The notes: generated by a model from the sequence alone, not told the origin. Shown: positions 1 to 7,573, counted from the stretch's first letter. The stretch: 13,441 nt of DNA from CAZFPN01 sp044370655 (GCA_044370655.1 JBILVD010000030.1:1-13441); one strand, 5' to 3'. A program made the numbers and translations.

Positions 1-99
1 AAAAGAAGAACTTTTGTGTATGCAAAATCTCTTAAAACTATAGAAATGGCTATGAATTTCTTTTTACATAGAAAACAATATGATACTATAAGAATTTAG
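1..99 (+). CDS. C-terminal end of a probable IS1-family transposase (partial)
   Basis: An open frame enters from the left edge and stops at TAG 97-99, giving 32 residues. Its order of residues (RRTFVYAKSLKTIEMAMNFF, then HRKQYDTIRI) follows the C-terminus of IS1 InsB-type transposases: R-[KR]-T, an aromatic, a short S/K segment, an E-containing amphipathic helix, then a His/Lys/aromatic tail. It is not the end of SucC, which would be the expected gene before sucD. Directly after the stop, the minus strand reads GGACTTGACATC (101-112). This could be the inner part of an IS terminal repeat with a -35 element, as IS1-family ends often carry, but the partner end is outside the window. The family call is by pattern memory on a short tail, so it is tentative. 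Confidence 0.45.
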   Translation, partial: KRRTFVYAKSLKTIEMAMNFFLHRKQYDTIRI

Positions 100-189
100 A
101 TGTCAAGTCCGGTTTTTTGTTTTTATTTAAAAAAATCCTTGCAAAATAAAAAATATTAGTAAAGAGTAATTTAATTAGATTTTTTTACT

Positions 190-1080
190 ATGTCTATTCT
201 TATAAATAAAGATACAAAGGTTATTTGTCAAGGTTTTACAGGGGCTCAAGGCACTTTTCACTCCGAGCAAGCAATTGCCTACGGAACTAAAATGGTGGGA
301 GGAGTAACCCCTGGAAAAGGAGGTTCATATCACCTAAATTTGCCAGTTTTTAACTCCGTTAGGGAGGCTAGAAAAGAGACAAAATGCGACGCTTCGGTAA
401 TTTACGTTCCACCTGCATTCGCAGCAGACTCAATAATGGAGGCAATTGAAGCAGAAATTCCTCTAGTTGTGTGCATTACGGAGGGAATTCCCGTGCTTGA
501 TATGATGCGGGTTAAGTCTATGCTTGCTTCTTCTAAAACAAGGCTTGTGGGTCCAAACTGCCCAGGAGTTATTACTCCCGAAGAATGTAAAATTGGCATA
601 ATGCCTGGACATATTCACAGAAAAGGTAGTGTTGGTATTGTTTCTAAATCAGGAACTTTAACATATGAGGCGGTTCATCAAACAACTACAATTGGCATGG
701 GGCAGTCTACTTGCGTTGGTATAGGTGGAGACCCTATCAACGGCACAAACTTCATTGACGTTCTTGAAATGTTTTTAAATGACCCTGCGACAGAATCCAT
801 AATTATGATAGGAGAGATTGGGGGAGATGCGGAAATGAAAGCGGCAGATTTCATTAAAAATCATAAAATTAAAAAACCAATTGTTGGTTTTATTGCTGGA
901 GTTACTGCTCCTGCTGGTAAAAGAATGGGGCATGCGGGAGCTATTGTTTCTGGTGCTGATGATAGCGCGGAAGCAAAAATAAAGGCTATGGAAAAAGCTG
1001 GAATAATTGTTGCTCCAACTCCAGCTTCAATGGGTAAAACTTTAGCAGAAGTTCTAAAAAAGTTAGGTGGTTTTTCTTAA
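190..1080 (+). CDS. sucD: Succinyl-CoA ligase (ADP/GDP-forming) subunit alpha
   Basis: The alpha subunit binds CoA and carries the phosphohistidine of succinyl-CoA synthetase, which makes ATP or GTP from succinyl-CoA in the TCA cycle with SucC. The 296 residues match the family length (about 290). Visible landmarks are the N-terminal CoA-binding Rossmann segment (GFTGAQGTFHSEQAI, residues 15-29), GGVTPGKGG (37-45), GPNCPGVITP (121-130), SKSGTLTYE (152-160) and the active-site loop GKRMGHAGAIVSG (243-255) with H248 as the phosphorylated histidine. The start is fixed by the usual MSILINKDTK N-terminus. No Shine-Dalgarno is visible before it. sucC is not immediately upstream, where a transposase tail lies instead, and the convergent phr gene ends 7 bp downstream. 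SucC must be encoded elsewhere. Confidence 0.97.
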   Translation: MSILINKDTKVICQGFTGAQGTFHSEQAIAYGTKMVGGVTPGKGGSYHLNLPVFNSVREARKETKCDASVIYVPPAFAADSIMEAIEAEIPLVVCITEGIPVLDMMRVKSMLASSKTRLVGPNCPGVITPEECKIGIMPGHIHRKGSVGIVSKSGTLTYEAVHQTTTIGMGQSTCVGIGGDPINGTNFIDVLEMFLNDPATESIIMIGEIGGDAEMKAADFIKNHKIKKPIVGFIAGVTAPAGKRMGHAGAIVSGADDSAEAKIKAMEKAGIIVAPTPASMGKTLAEVLKKLGGFS

Positions 1081-1086
1081 GAGGTA

Positions 1087-2364
1087 TTAAGATAAAGTTT
1101 TAACTTTCTTATACCTTTCCAAACATATTTTTCTTTGCACTTCATGGTCAACAATAGGGAAGGAAGCTTTTTTAAGCCATTTTTTAACATAAACTCTTTG
1201 TGGGTCAAACTTTTCTTGTTGAAGTTTTGGATTGAAAACTCTAAAATATGGTGATGCATCGTATCCGCTACCAAAAACCCATTGCCATGAAAAAGGATTA
1301 ACGGCGGGGCAAGCATCAAAAAGGCAATTCCAAAACCATTCTTCACCTTTTCTCCAATTTGTCAGCAAATCTTTTATAAGAAAAGAGGCAGAAATCATTC
1401 TTGCACGATTATGCATAAAGCCAGTCTCCCATAATTCATTCATTGAGGCGTCTATAATTTCTTCTCCTGTTTCGCCTTTTTGCCACTTCTTTAATATGTT
1501 CTCATTATCATCCCATTCAAATGCTTGATATTCTGGTTTTAACTCTTTACGCCACAAATCTTGATTGTAAAATAAAGTATGGAATGCGAATTCCCTCCAT
1601 CCAAGTTCGGATGTAAAAATAGTAGATTTTTCATAACCTTTCCAAAAAAGTATTCGGGGCGAGAGGACGCCAAAGCGTATGTATGGAGAGAAATAACTTA
1701 CGCCATCTTCGTGCAAATTGTTTCTTTTTTCCGCATAAAGATGGGATTTTTTATCAAAAAAGTTATTCACTTTTTGTGAAATTTCTTGATAGCTAAAACT
1801 CCAATGTGAAAGGCATTTTTGCCACCAATTTATTTTTGGTAATAAATTCAATTCTGCTAATTTTAGGCTTGAAATTTTGATAAAATCTAATTCTTTTGGT
1901 GCGGGAAGGGGCTTTGAAATGGTGTCAATTTTAGACAGACACTCTTTCCAAAATGGTGTAAAAACTTTGATTTGCCTAACTTCGCTAGGTTCAAAAATTA
2001 ATTTTGCTTTGAAGCTTTGATGTGAAAAATGCTTTGCTATCTTCTCCTCTGCGTCTATTTGTGTTTTTACATATGAGCGGTTGAAGAATATCTTTTTAAA
2101 GCCAACTTCCTGCTGAATTTGGGATAGAACTTCAATTACGTCTCCTTTTTTTATGGTTAAATTGTGATTTAGCTCTAGATTGAAGGATTTTAGTATATTA
2201 TGAAGAAAGACTTTGCTTGCCTCCCCAAGCTCTCTACCTAAATAGTTTGCATTGTATATAAAAAGGGGTAAAATTTGATATCCTTGAGAAACAGCATAGA
2301 AGAGAGCGGGGTTATCTTCTAGTCTGAGGTCATCTGAGAATAAAACAACTGCTACCTCTTTCAT
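1087..2364 (-). CDS. phr: Deoxyribodipyrimidine photolyase (class I CPD type)
   Basis: Light-driven repair of UV-induced cyclobutane pyrimidine dimers with FAD. The 425 residues show the N-terminal alpha/beta antenna domain (VVLFSDDLRLEDNPAL, 6-21) and the C-terminal FAD domain: FSPYIRFGVLSPR (225-237), LGWREFAFH (254-262), the HNRARMISASFLIKDLL stretch (318-334) and SWQWVFGSGYDASPYFRVFNP (359-379). W360 and W362 sit where the innermost electron-transfer and substrate-contact tryptophans of the family lie. The wording with SWQW rather than GGWQW is alphaproteobacterial in style. A Trp usual in the TGWMHNR motif is Phe here (F317). The protein is shorter than the about 470 residues of the E. 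coli enzyme, but both ends look complete. Its ATG overlaps the nusA stop (ATGA, 2361-2364), so it is probably translationally coupled to nusA. A photolyase rather than a cryptochrome is inferred from the short C-terminus. Confidence 0.94.
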   Translation of the reverse strand: MKEVAVVLFSDDLRLEDNPALFYAVSQGYQILPLFIYNANYLGRELGEASKVFLHNILKSFNLELNHNLTIKKGDVIEVLSQIQQEVGFKKIFFNRSYVKTQIDAEEKIAKHFSHQSFKAKLIFEPSEVRQIKVFTPFWKECLSKIDTISKPLPAPKELDFIKISSLKLAELNLLPKINWWQKCLSHWSFSYQEISQKVNNFFDKKSHLYAEKRNNLHEDGVSYFSPYIRFGVLSPRILFWKGYEKSTIFTSELGWREFAFHTLFYNQDLWRKELKPEYQAFEWDDNENILKKWQKGETGEEIIDASMNELWETGFMHNRARMISASFLIKDLLTNWRKGEEWFWNCLFDACPAVNPFSWQWVFGSGYDASPYFRVFNPKLQQEKFDPQRVYVKKWLKKASFPIVDHEVQRKICLERYKKVKTLS

Positions 2365-3965
2365 GCAAAACCTCTTGCTTTCATTATTGCATTTGAGATG
2401 ACATATTCATCTAGAGATGTGAGTTTATAATCTTCAATTATCTCGTCAACTGACAAATCTGATAAAGTTGATTTGTCTTCAATTCCAACCATAACAAATT
2501 GCAATGCGGTTTTTATATCAAGACCTATTTCTTTTGAAAGTTTCTCTGCTTTTTGCTCTTGTTGGTTGCGTTTTTGCTCCTCTAGTTTGGCTTTTTCTTC
2601 ACAAACAAAGGAGGCTCTTTCTATTATGCTTTCTGCTACTTCTTCGTCAAAACCTTCAATATTTGCGATTTCCTCAATTGAGGATTTAGCGATTTTTTCA
2701 ACACTATCAAGCTTTTCAATTACAAGTAATTGGGCTACCATTTCGTCTATGTTTAAGTCGGAAACGAGTGTGTTTGCTTTGTTTGAAATTTCATCAAATT
2801 TCTTTTGCGAGCTTTCCTCTTGTGTGATAAAGTGTATAGACCAACCAATAAGTTTAGTTAAAAGCCTAACATTCTGCCCTCTTCTACCTATTGCAAAGCT
2901 TATTCCTTTCTCGTTCATCACAACATCAAGATTTTTATTTTCGTAGTCAACCATAATGTTGACAACCTTCATCAATTCAGCCTCTTTTGCGGTGAATTCT
3001 AGTGCTTCTTCTCCGTCTTTTTTGCCAAGAGTTTTTTTATAATGTTCTACTCTTCTTTGGTCTTCAATATTTTTGTTTAGAGCGTTCATTAGGAAAATTG
3101 CGGGGTCCTCATTCCATTCTATGATATCTATTCTTTCCCCGCATAAATCTTTGGATATTCTTCTAATTTGCCTGCCGTAAGTTGATATAAAAATGAGGTC
3201 TGATTTTATTGTTGGGTCTTTTGAAAAAACGGCAACTTTAGACTTAGAGCCTGCGTCTCTTGATATTGCTTTTACTTGGATTGTCTCGTCCATAATTTCA
3301 GGAATTGCCTGCTTTAAAAGCTCGTATAGGAATTCCTCCGAAGTTCTGGTTAAAAGGGCTTGCGGTTTAGCGTCGCTTCTTTCAACCTCGTAAACAAGGG
3401 CTTCTAGCCTATCTCCAGGGCGAACTTTCTCAAATTCTGTTGGTAGCATTTGATTTTTTGCGAGAAATGCTTCGTATTTATCAATCACTACAAGCAAACC
3501 ACCAAAGTAGACTTTTTTTACAACTCCGCTAATGATAAAGCCTTTTAGTTTTTGGAAGTGGCTAAATTCGGACTCTTTCTCACGCTTTACCATTTCTTTG
3601 TTAATGAGAAAGCCGATGTTTCTTATAATATTGGAGCTAAAACCTGAAACTGGCAAATGGGCTAGTAATTCTTCTCCTATTTTAGCGTTCTCATCTAAAA
3701 GTTTGCCTTCTTGTAAGGTAATTTCTTTGTATATATTGAAGACATTTTCAACAACTTTTACTTTTTTAAAAGCAGAAACTGCTCCGTTGTTTTTTATTTT
3801 AACAGAGACGTCATACAAACCTTTAAAGTATTCAAATAAAGCGGTTTCAAGAGCACTCTCTACTGCTTTATTTATTACATCCTTTTTTAGACCCTTCTCA
3901 ATTGCAACTGCTTCAAGCACTGCTAAAAACTCAGGATTTTCTTTATCAAAAATGAAGTTAGACAC
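2361..3965 (-). CDS. nusA: Transcription termination/antitermination factor NusA (divergent)
   Basis: NusA binds RNA polymerase and nascent RNA and controls pausing, termination and antitermination. The 534 residues show an N-terminal RNAP-binding domain (1 to about 130), an S1 domain (about 138-205, ending in ALLTRTSEEFL), KH1 opened by ISRDAGSKSKVAVFSKDP (234-251), KH2 with the near-invariant IGRRGQNVRLLTKLIGW (359-375), and two C-terminal helix-hairpin-helix repeats (about 405-455 and 483-534) joined by a charged coiled stretch (456-480). In KH1 the GxxG loop (normally G-M/V-R-G) reads STYG (261-264). About 30 extra charged residues (about 297-330) sit between the NAL of KH1 and KH2. The start is GTG at 3965; the frame is closed by TAA at 3975-3977 with no ATG between, and no Shine-Dalgarno is seen. 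The gene begins 17 bp after rpmF and overlaps phr by 4 bp. rimP and infB, its usual partners, are absent. Confidence 0.96.
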   Translation of the reverse strand: MSNFIFDKENPEFLAVLEAVAIEKGLKKDVINKAVESALETALFEYFKGLYDVSVKIKNNGAVSAFKKVKVVENVFNIYKEITLQEGKLLDENAKIGEELLAHLPVSGFSSNIIRNIGFLINKEMVKREKESEFSHFQKLKGFIISGVVKKVYFGGLLVVIDKYEAFLAKNQMLPTEFEKVRPGDRLEALVYEVERSDAKPQALLTRTSEEFLYELLKQAIPEIMDETIQVKAISRDAGSKSKVAVFSKDPTIKSDLIFISTYGRQIRRISKDLCGERIDIIEWNEDPAIFLMNALNKNIEDQRRVEHYKKTLGKKDGEEALEFTAKEAELMKVVNIMVDYENKNLDVVMNEKGISFAIGRRGQNVRLLTKLIGWSIHFITQEESSQKKFDEISNKANTLVSDLNIDEMVAQLLVIEKLDSVEKIAKSSIEEIANIEGFDEEVAESIIERASFVCEEKAKLEEQKRNQQEQKAEKLSKEIGLDIKTALQFVMVGIEDKSTLSDLSVDEIIEDYKLTSLDEYVISNAIMKARGFA

Positions 3966-3982
3966 GGCAACGATTTAATTAT

Positions 3983-4180
3983 TTATTCAGCGTTTGAATT
4001 CACTTGTTTTTCTTTTTGAGTGATAATTTTTTTATCACCATATGTGCCATCAAGTGCGATATGACCTGGCAAGGAAGCAAAGCCGTTTTTGTTAATAATC
4101 ACGTTAATTGGCTTGTGATTGTGGTGAGAACGCCTCATATTCCTCTTAGATTTTGATGTTTTTTTCTTCGGTACAGCCAT
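3983..4180 (-). CDS. rpmF: 50S ribosomal protein L32
   Basis: A small basic protein of the large ribosomal subunit. The 65 residues start with MAVPKKKTSKSKRNMRRSHH, the invariant L32 opening (MAVPK.KTS.S....RR), followed by the GHIALDGTYGDKKII segment where L32 proteins carry H...L..G.Y..... No CxxC pairs are present, so this is the zinc-free form common in alphaproteobacteria. It is the first gene of the minus-strand unit rpmF-nusA-phr. In many bacteria rpmF is followed by plsX; here nusA follows after 17 bp. No good Shine-Dalgarno precedes the ATG. The AT-rich upstream region holds TTGCAA-like boxes, but none has a clean -10 at the right distance. Confidence 0.96.
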   Translation of the reverse strand: MAVPKKKTSKSKRNMRRSHHNHKPINVIINKNGFASLPGHIALDGTYGDKKIITQKEKQVNSNAE

Positions 4181-4282
4181 AAAATTACAATTCCATAAAA
4201 TATAATAATAATCTATTTTGCAATAAAAAATTAATTTTGCAAGTGTTTTTTCATTTTTTTTAATTTTTTTTTCTTAAATGCT

Positions 4283-4354
4283 TTTTTGGTGTGCTTTTTG
4301 GAGAAATTTTTGGGTGTATTTTTAGAGAAGTTTTTGGAGATATTTTTTAAAAAA
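4283..4354 (+). repeat. 12-bp tandem repeat, TTTTTGG-type, six units
   Basis: Six exactly phased 12-bp units: TTTTTGGTGTGC (4283), TTTTTGGAGAAA (4295), TTTTTGGGTGTA (4307), TTTTTAGAGAAG (4319), TTTTTGGAGATA (4331) and TTTTTTAAAAAA (4343). They lie between the divergent rpmF and pepF genes. Each unit starts with a T5 tract, so the array could bend DNA, although 12 bp is slightly longer than one helical turn. On the minus strand the units read as a degenerate four-residue pattern rich in K and N. A 71-codon minus-strand frame (4231-4446) covers the array, but it is low-complexity and runs 37 bp into pepF, so it is not called as a gene. Confidence 0.75.
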
Positions 4355-4409
4355 TAATTGATTTTTATTTTTTTAGCTTTAAGATAATTGAGATTTTTTA
4401 TTTTATAAT

Positions 4410-6155
4410 ATGCTACCAAAGTGGAATTTAAGCACACTTTTTGCAAATGATGATGATGTTTTTAAGTCTCTTGAATTTGTGAAATTTAAAATCAATACTT
4501 TTACTACAAATTTCGCTGGAAGGTTGATGAATGTGAATGCAAGCGAGGTTTTTTCTGCAATAAAGGAGTATGAAGTTATATCGGAAGATTTAGGAAAAGC
4601 AGGGAGTTATGCCTATCTTCGCTATGCTGTTGATATGAAAAACGAAGATACGTTAATGTTTTATCAGTCTGTATTTGAGAAAATCTCGGATTTGTCTGCA
4701 AAAATAAGCTTTTTTAACCTTGAATTAAACACTTTAAAAGAGGAGGTAATAACCTCAAAAGAACTTGACTTTTATCGCCCATTTCTCAAGAAAAATCGTA
4801 TTTTTAAGGAGTATGAACTTTCTCGTGAACTTGAGGAAATGTTAATTCGCAAATCTATCACATCAAACGATGCTTGGGTTAGGCTTTATGATGAGACTTT
4901 AACTGGATTGAAATTTAATTTTAAAGGTAAGGACTTTAATTTGACTAAAATTTTAGATAAAATGTCTTCAAAAAGTGCTGAAGAAAGAGAGATTGCCGCT
5001 AAGGAACTTGGTAGAGTTTTGAAGGAAAACATCAAAACTATAACCTTTATCTTGAACATGATAATGAAAGATAAGCAAATTGAGGACGATTATCGTGGTT
5101 TTAAAAGACCTATAGACCCTCGCAATTTGTCAAATTTTATTGAGGCAGATGTGGTGCAGAATTTGGTAGAAACGGTTAGGCGAAATTATCCTGTGCTTTC
5201 TCACAAATACTACAAGTTAAAAGCGAAGATTTTTGGGAAGGAGAAGTTGAAATATTGGGATAGAAACGCCCCTCTTCCTTTTGTGGATGAGAAGTATTTT
5301 ACTTTTGAAGAAGCCAGGGAAATTACATTAAAAAGTTATGCGGAGTTTAGCCCAAAAATGGCGGAAATTGGAGAAAAATTCTTCTCTAATAACTGGATAG
5401 ATGCTGACGTCCATGAAGGGAAGGATAGTGGTGCGTTTTCTCACTCTACGGTGCCCTCTTCAAACCCCTTTATAATGCTGAATTTTCTTGGCAAAACGAG
5501 AGATGTTGCAACTATGGCACACGAGCTCGGGCATGGAGTTCATCAGTTTTTATCTCGCAAGCAGGGGGCGTTGATGGCGGGAACTCCCCTGACTTTAGCG
5601 GAAACGGCGTCTGTTTTTGGTGAAATGCTTGTGTTTCAAAAATTGCTTCAATCGGCAAAAACAAAAGAGGAAAAGCTAGCGATTTTAGGGGGAAAAATAG
5701 AGGATATGCTAAACACTGTTGTCCGTCAAATTGCTTTTTGTGAATTTGAGATATCTCTTCATGATGCTCGCAAAAATGGGGAGCTTTCTAGTGATTTTAT
5801 CTCTCAAAAGTGGTTTGAAGTGCAAAAAAATTCTCTTGGAGATGGGCTTGAATTTGAAGATGAATACGGCTTGTTTTGGGGGTATATATCGCATTTTTTT
5901 CATGCCCCGTTTTATGTTTATGCATATGCATTTGGGGATTGTTTGGTAAATAGCCTATATTCTCTTTATAAATCGCAAAAAGTTGAGAATTTTGAAGAGA
6001 AATATCTTGAAATGCTTGAAAAAGGAGGGAGGGAGCATCACGCAGATTTGCTAAAACCTTTTGGCATTAATTTATGTCAAGGTGAATTTTGGCAGGGAGG
6101 AATTGAGGTTTTAAAGGGGTATATCGATGATTTTGAGGAACTACTGAAATCTTAA
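4410..6155 (+). CDS. pepF: Oligoendopeptidase F, M3 metallopeptidase family
   Basis: A zinc-dependent cytosolic oligopeptidase that cleaves short peptides left by proteases or imported from outside. The 581 residues match the M3B family length. The zinc site is HELGH (371-375; H371 and H375 bind Zn, E372 is catalytic), followed by the third ligand E398 in TLAETASVFGEM (395-406). Other family signatures are the N-terminal LPKWNLSTLF opening (2-11), the DAWVRLYDETLTGLKF segment (154-169), RNAPLP (285-290), and the Tyr-rich region near the C-terminus (FYVYAYAFGDCLVNSLY) that helps bind substrate. The family N-terminus supports the start at 4410, although a TATAAT hexamer touches this ATG and no Shine-Dalgarno is present; TTGATT (4358) and TAAGAT (4380), 16 bp apart, could be its promoter. 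zapE follows after 5 bp, so the two are probably co-transcribed. Confidence 0.94.
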   Translation: MLPKWNLSTLFANDDDVFKSLEFVKFKINTFTTNFAGRLMNVNASEVFSAIKEYEVISEDLGKAGSYAYLRYAVDMKNEDTLMFYQSVFEKISDLSAKISFFNLELNTLKEEVITSKELDFYRPFLKKNRIFKEYELSRELEEMLIRKSITSNDAWVRLYDETLTGLKFNFKGKDFNLTKILDKMSSKSAEEREIAAKELGRVLKENIKTITFILNMIMKDKQIEDDYRGFKRPIDPRNLSNFIEADVVQNLVETVRRNYPVLSHKYYKLKAKIFGKEKLKYWDRNAPLPFVDEKYFTFEEAREITLKSYAEFSPKMAEIGEKFFSNNWIDADVHEGKDSGAFSHSTVPSSNPFIMLNFLGKTRDVATMAHELGHGVHQFLSRKQGALMAGTPLTLAETASVFGEMLVFQKLLQSAKTKEEKLAILGGKIEDMLNTVVRQIAFCEFEISLHDARKNGELSSDFISQKWFEVQKNSLGDGLEFEDEYGLFWGYISHFFHAPFYVYAYAFGDCLVNSLYSLYKSQKVENFEEKYLEMLEKGGREHHADLLKPFGINLCQGEFWQGGIEVLKGYIDDFEELLKS

Positions 6156-6160
6156 AAACT

Positions 6161-7186
6161 ATGAAGGAGAAGCTCGCAAAATTTTCTAAACCTAGTGAGG
6201 ATTATTTAAGATTGATGAACGACCTGGAGCTTTCTCTTGCAAAAATTAACTCGTACTCTGGGATTTTTAAGTCTTTAAAAACTAGCTCTAAGGGGTTTTA
6301 TATACATGGCTCCACTGGTTCTGGCAAAACAACGCTTATGAATGCCTTTTTTAGCGCTTTAAATGTTGCAAAAATTAATATACATTTTCACGACTATTTT
6401 ATTGATATTTCAAGGCTTTTAACTAAGTATTCAATGGAAAAATTGATAAAAAAGCTTTCACAGAAGTTGAAGGTTCTCTGTTTTGATGAGTTTTTTATAG
6501 AGAGTATATCTGATGCAAGGCTTTTGAAAGATTTATTTGAAGGGTTGATAAAAAATGGGGTGATTATCATGTTAACGTCTAACTTTGAGCCGGAAAAGCT
6601 CTATGAAGGGGGTTTTAACAGGGAGGCAGTTTTTCCTAATTTTTCAAACTTTTTAAGGGCAAATTTGCAGGTTTTCAACCTATCTCATACTTTTGATTTT
6701 AGAAAAATGAATGCAACAAAACTAAGAAATAGCATTGTAATTGCTTCCTTACCGCAAAATTTTATTGAGACGGAGTTTGAATTTAGGGGGCATAAAATTA
6801 AATGCAAGAGCGTGCAAAACGAGGTTATTTTTGACTATCATGACCTGTTTGGCAAACCGCAAAGTGTGGTGCAGTTTATTGATATTTGCAGGAATTTTGA
6901 TAAGATATATATAGCAAATTTCAAGCCTTTTACGATGGATAGGGAGGACGAATTGATAAGATTTAGAAACTTTATTGATGTTGCTTACATGAGACATAAC
7001 GCCTTGTATTTGCAGGGAGAATTTAATGAAAGTGAGGTTTTTACTAAGGAAATGCTAGAAAATATCAAAATAAAAAGAACATATAGCAGGTTGTGCGAGA
7101 TGTCTTCCTTGGAATTTTTGAGTGAAGAAAATCTACTTAAAAGAAAGTGGCAAGCGGATGCACGAATTCTTTTAAGTAATTTGTAG
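6161..7186 (+). CDS. zapE: Cell division protein ZapE (AFG1-like ATPase)
   Basis: An AAA+-like P-loop ATPase of the AFG1/LACE1/ZapE family, associated in E. coli with the Z-ring and in mitochondria with protein quality control. The 341 residues fit the family. Visible features are the pre-Walker-A stretch GFYIHG (45-50), Walker A GSTGSGKTT (50-58), Walker B LCFDEFFI (106-113) with D109 and E110, sensor TSN (139-141) followed by the family-typical EPEKLYEGGFNREAVFPNF (143-161), and the mid-protein RNFDKIYIANF segment (from 6889) where relatives read a core strand of the C-terminal domain. The N-terminus is shorter and more divergent than in gammaproteobacterial ZapE. It starts 5 bp after pepF with no clear Shine-Dalgarno, suggesting coupling. 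It ends 11 bp from a convergent gene, with no terminator hairpin visible between them. Confidence 0.93.
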   Translation: MKEKLAKFSKPSEDYLRLMNDLELSLAKINSYSGIFKSLKTSSKGFYIHGSTGSGKTTLMNAFFSALNVAKINIHFHDYFIDISRLLTKYSMEKLIKKLSQKLKVLCFDEFFIESISDARLLKDLFEGLIKNGVIIMLTSNFEPEKLYEGGFNREAVFPNFSNFLRANLQVFNLSHTFDFRKMNATKLRNSIVIASLPQNFIETEFEFRGHKIKCKSVQNEVIFDYHDLFGKPQSVVQFIDICRNFDKIYIANFKPFTMDREDELIRFRNFIDVAYMRHNALYLQGEFNESEVFTKEMLENIKIKRTYSRLCEMSSLEFLSEENLLKRKWQADARILLSNL

Positions 7187-7197
7187 CTTTTTTCTGT

Positions 7198-7488
7198 TTA
7201 GTCTCTCTCTACAAATAAAACTTGGCAGTTTGCATTTTTAGCGAGTGTTTTTATCTCCTCGTTGGAAAGCGTCTTTTCTTCTACCAAAACAAGCTTGATT
7301 TGTTTTTTTCCCATCATTTCAAATTCTGACCTCACAAAATCTACTTTAGGAGAGGACTTGAAAGCGGAGATTATCTTCTCTTCTTTGCAGTTTTTGTCAA
7401 CTTCTACCTCTATTTTTTGGTACATACCATTGAAACCAAAGGCAGAGAAGCCTGCCACGCTTACGAGTGTGAAGAGCATTTTTTTCAT
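7198..7488 (-). CDS. Small exported protein, possible degenerate HMA-like fold
   Basis: I do not recognise this 96-residue protein. It has a textbook signal peptide: MKK, then a hydrophobic core (MLFTLVSVAGFSAFGF), with probable cleavage near residue 19, so it should be exported to the periplasm. The mature part (about 75 residues) alternates as strand-helix-strand-strand-helix-strand: KIEVEV, EEKIISAFKSS, VDFVRSEFEM, KQIKLVLVE, NEEIKTLAKNA, CQVLFVE. This resembles the size and order of heavy-metal-associated (HMA) ferredoxin-like domains, but the metal-binding CxxC is absent; only C34 and C88 are present. The fold is inference from pattern alone. The gene stands by itself with its own promoter and is convergent with zapE. 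Confidence 0.75.
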   Translation of the reverse strand: MKKMLFTLVSVAGFSAFGFNGMYQKIEVEVDKNCKEEKIISAFKSSPKVDFVRSEFEMMGKKQIKLVLVEEKTLSNEEIKTLAKNANCQVLFVERD

Positions 7489-7514
7489 ATTTTAAAAAAA
7501 AGTTTCACGATTTT

Positions 7515-7543
7515 TTAATATCTCAAAGGATTTTGTTTGTCAA
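7515..7543 (-). promoter_or_regulatory. Sigma70-type promoter of the small exported protein gene
   Basis: On the minus strand, TTGACA (7543-7538), a 17-bp spacer and TATTAA (7520-7515) form a near-consensus promoter. Transcription would start around 7508, giving a leader of about 20 nt before the ATG at 7488. This also argues that the gene is transcribed separately from rsmD, whose stop is 31 bp upstream of the -35 box. Confidence 0.6.
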
Positions 7544-7573
7544 GTTTTTTGTTTTTTTTGGTTAGGTTAGATT

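Noticed and set aside
1232..1779. Plus-strand frames opposite phr (98 and 66 codons)
   Set aside because: They are antisense shadows of the photolyase gene with no recognisable motifs.
2473..3978. Long open frames antisense to nusA (157 and 148 codons)
   Set aside because: They lie fully inside a well-supported gene, have serine/phenylalanine-rich shadow composition and no domain pattern.
4404..4409. TATAAT directly before the pepF ATG as its -10 box
   Set aside because: Transcription would start inside the coding sequence, and the nearest -35-like box (TTGAGA, 4388) is only 10 bp away.
4231..4446. 71-codon lysine-rich frame on the minus strand upstream of rpmF
   Set aside because: Its sequence follows from the T-rich 12-bp repeats, it is low-complexity, and it overlaps the 5' end of pepF, whose start is well supported.
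7186..7198. Bidirectional terminator between zapE and the convergent small gene
   Set aside because: Only 11 bp separate the stops and no stem-loop can be drawn.
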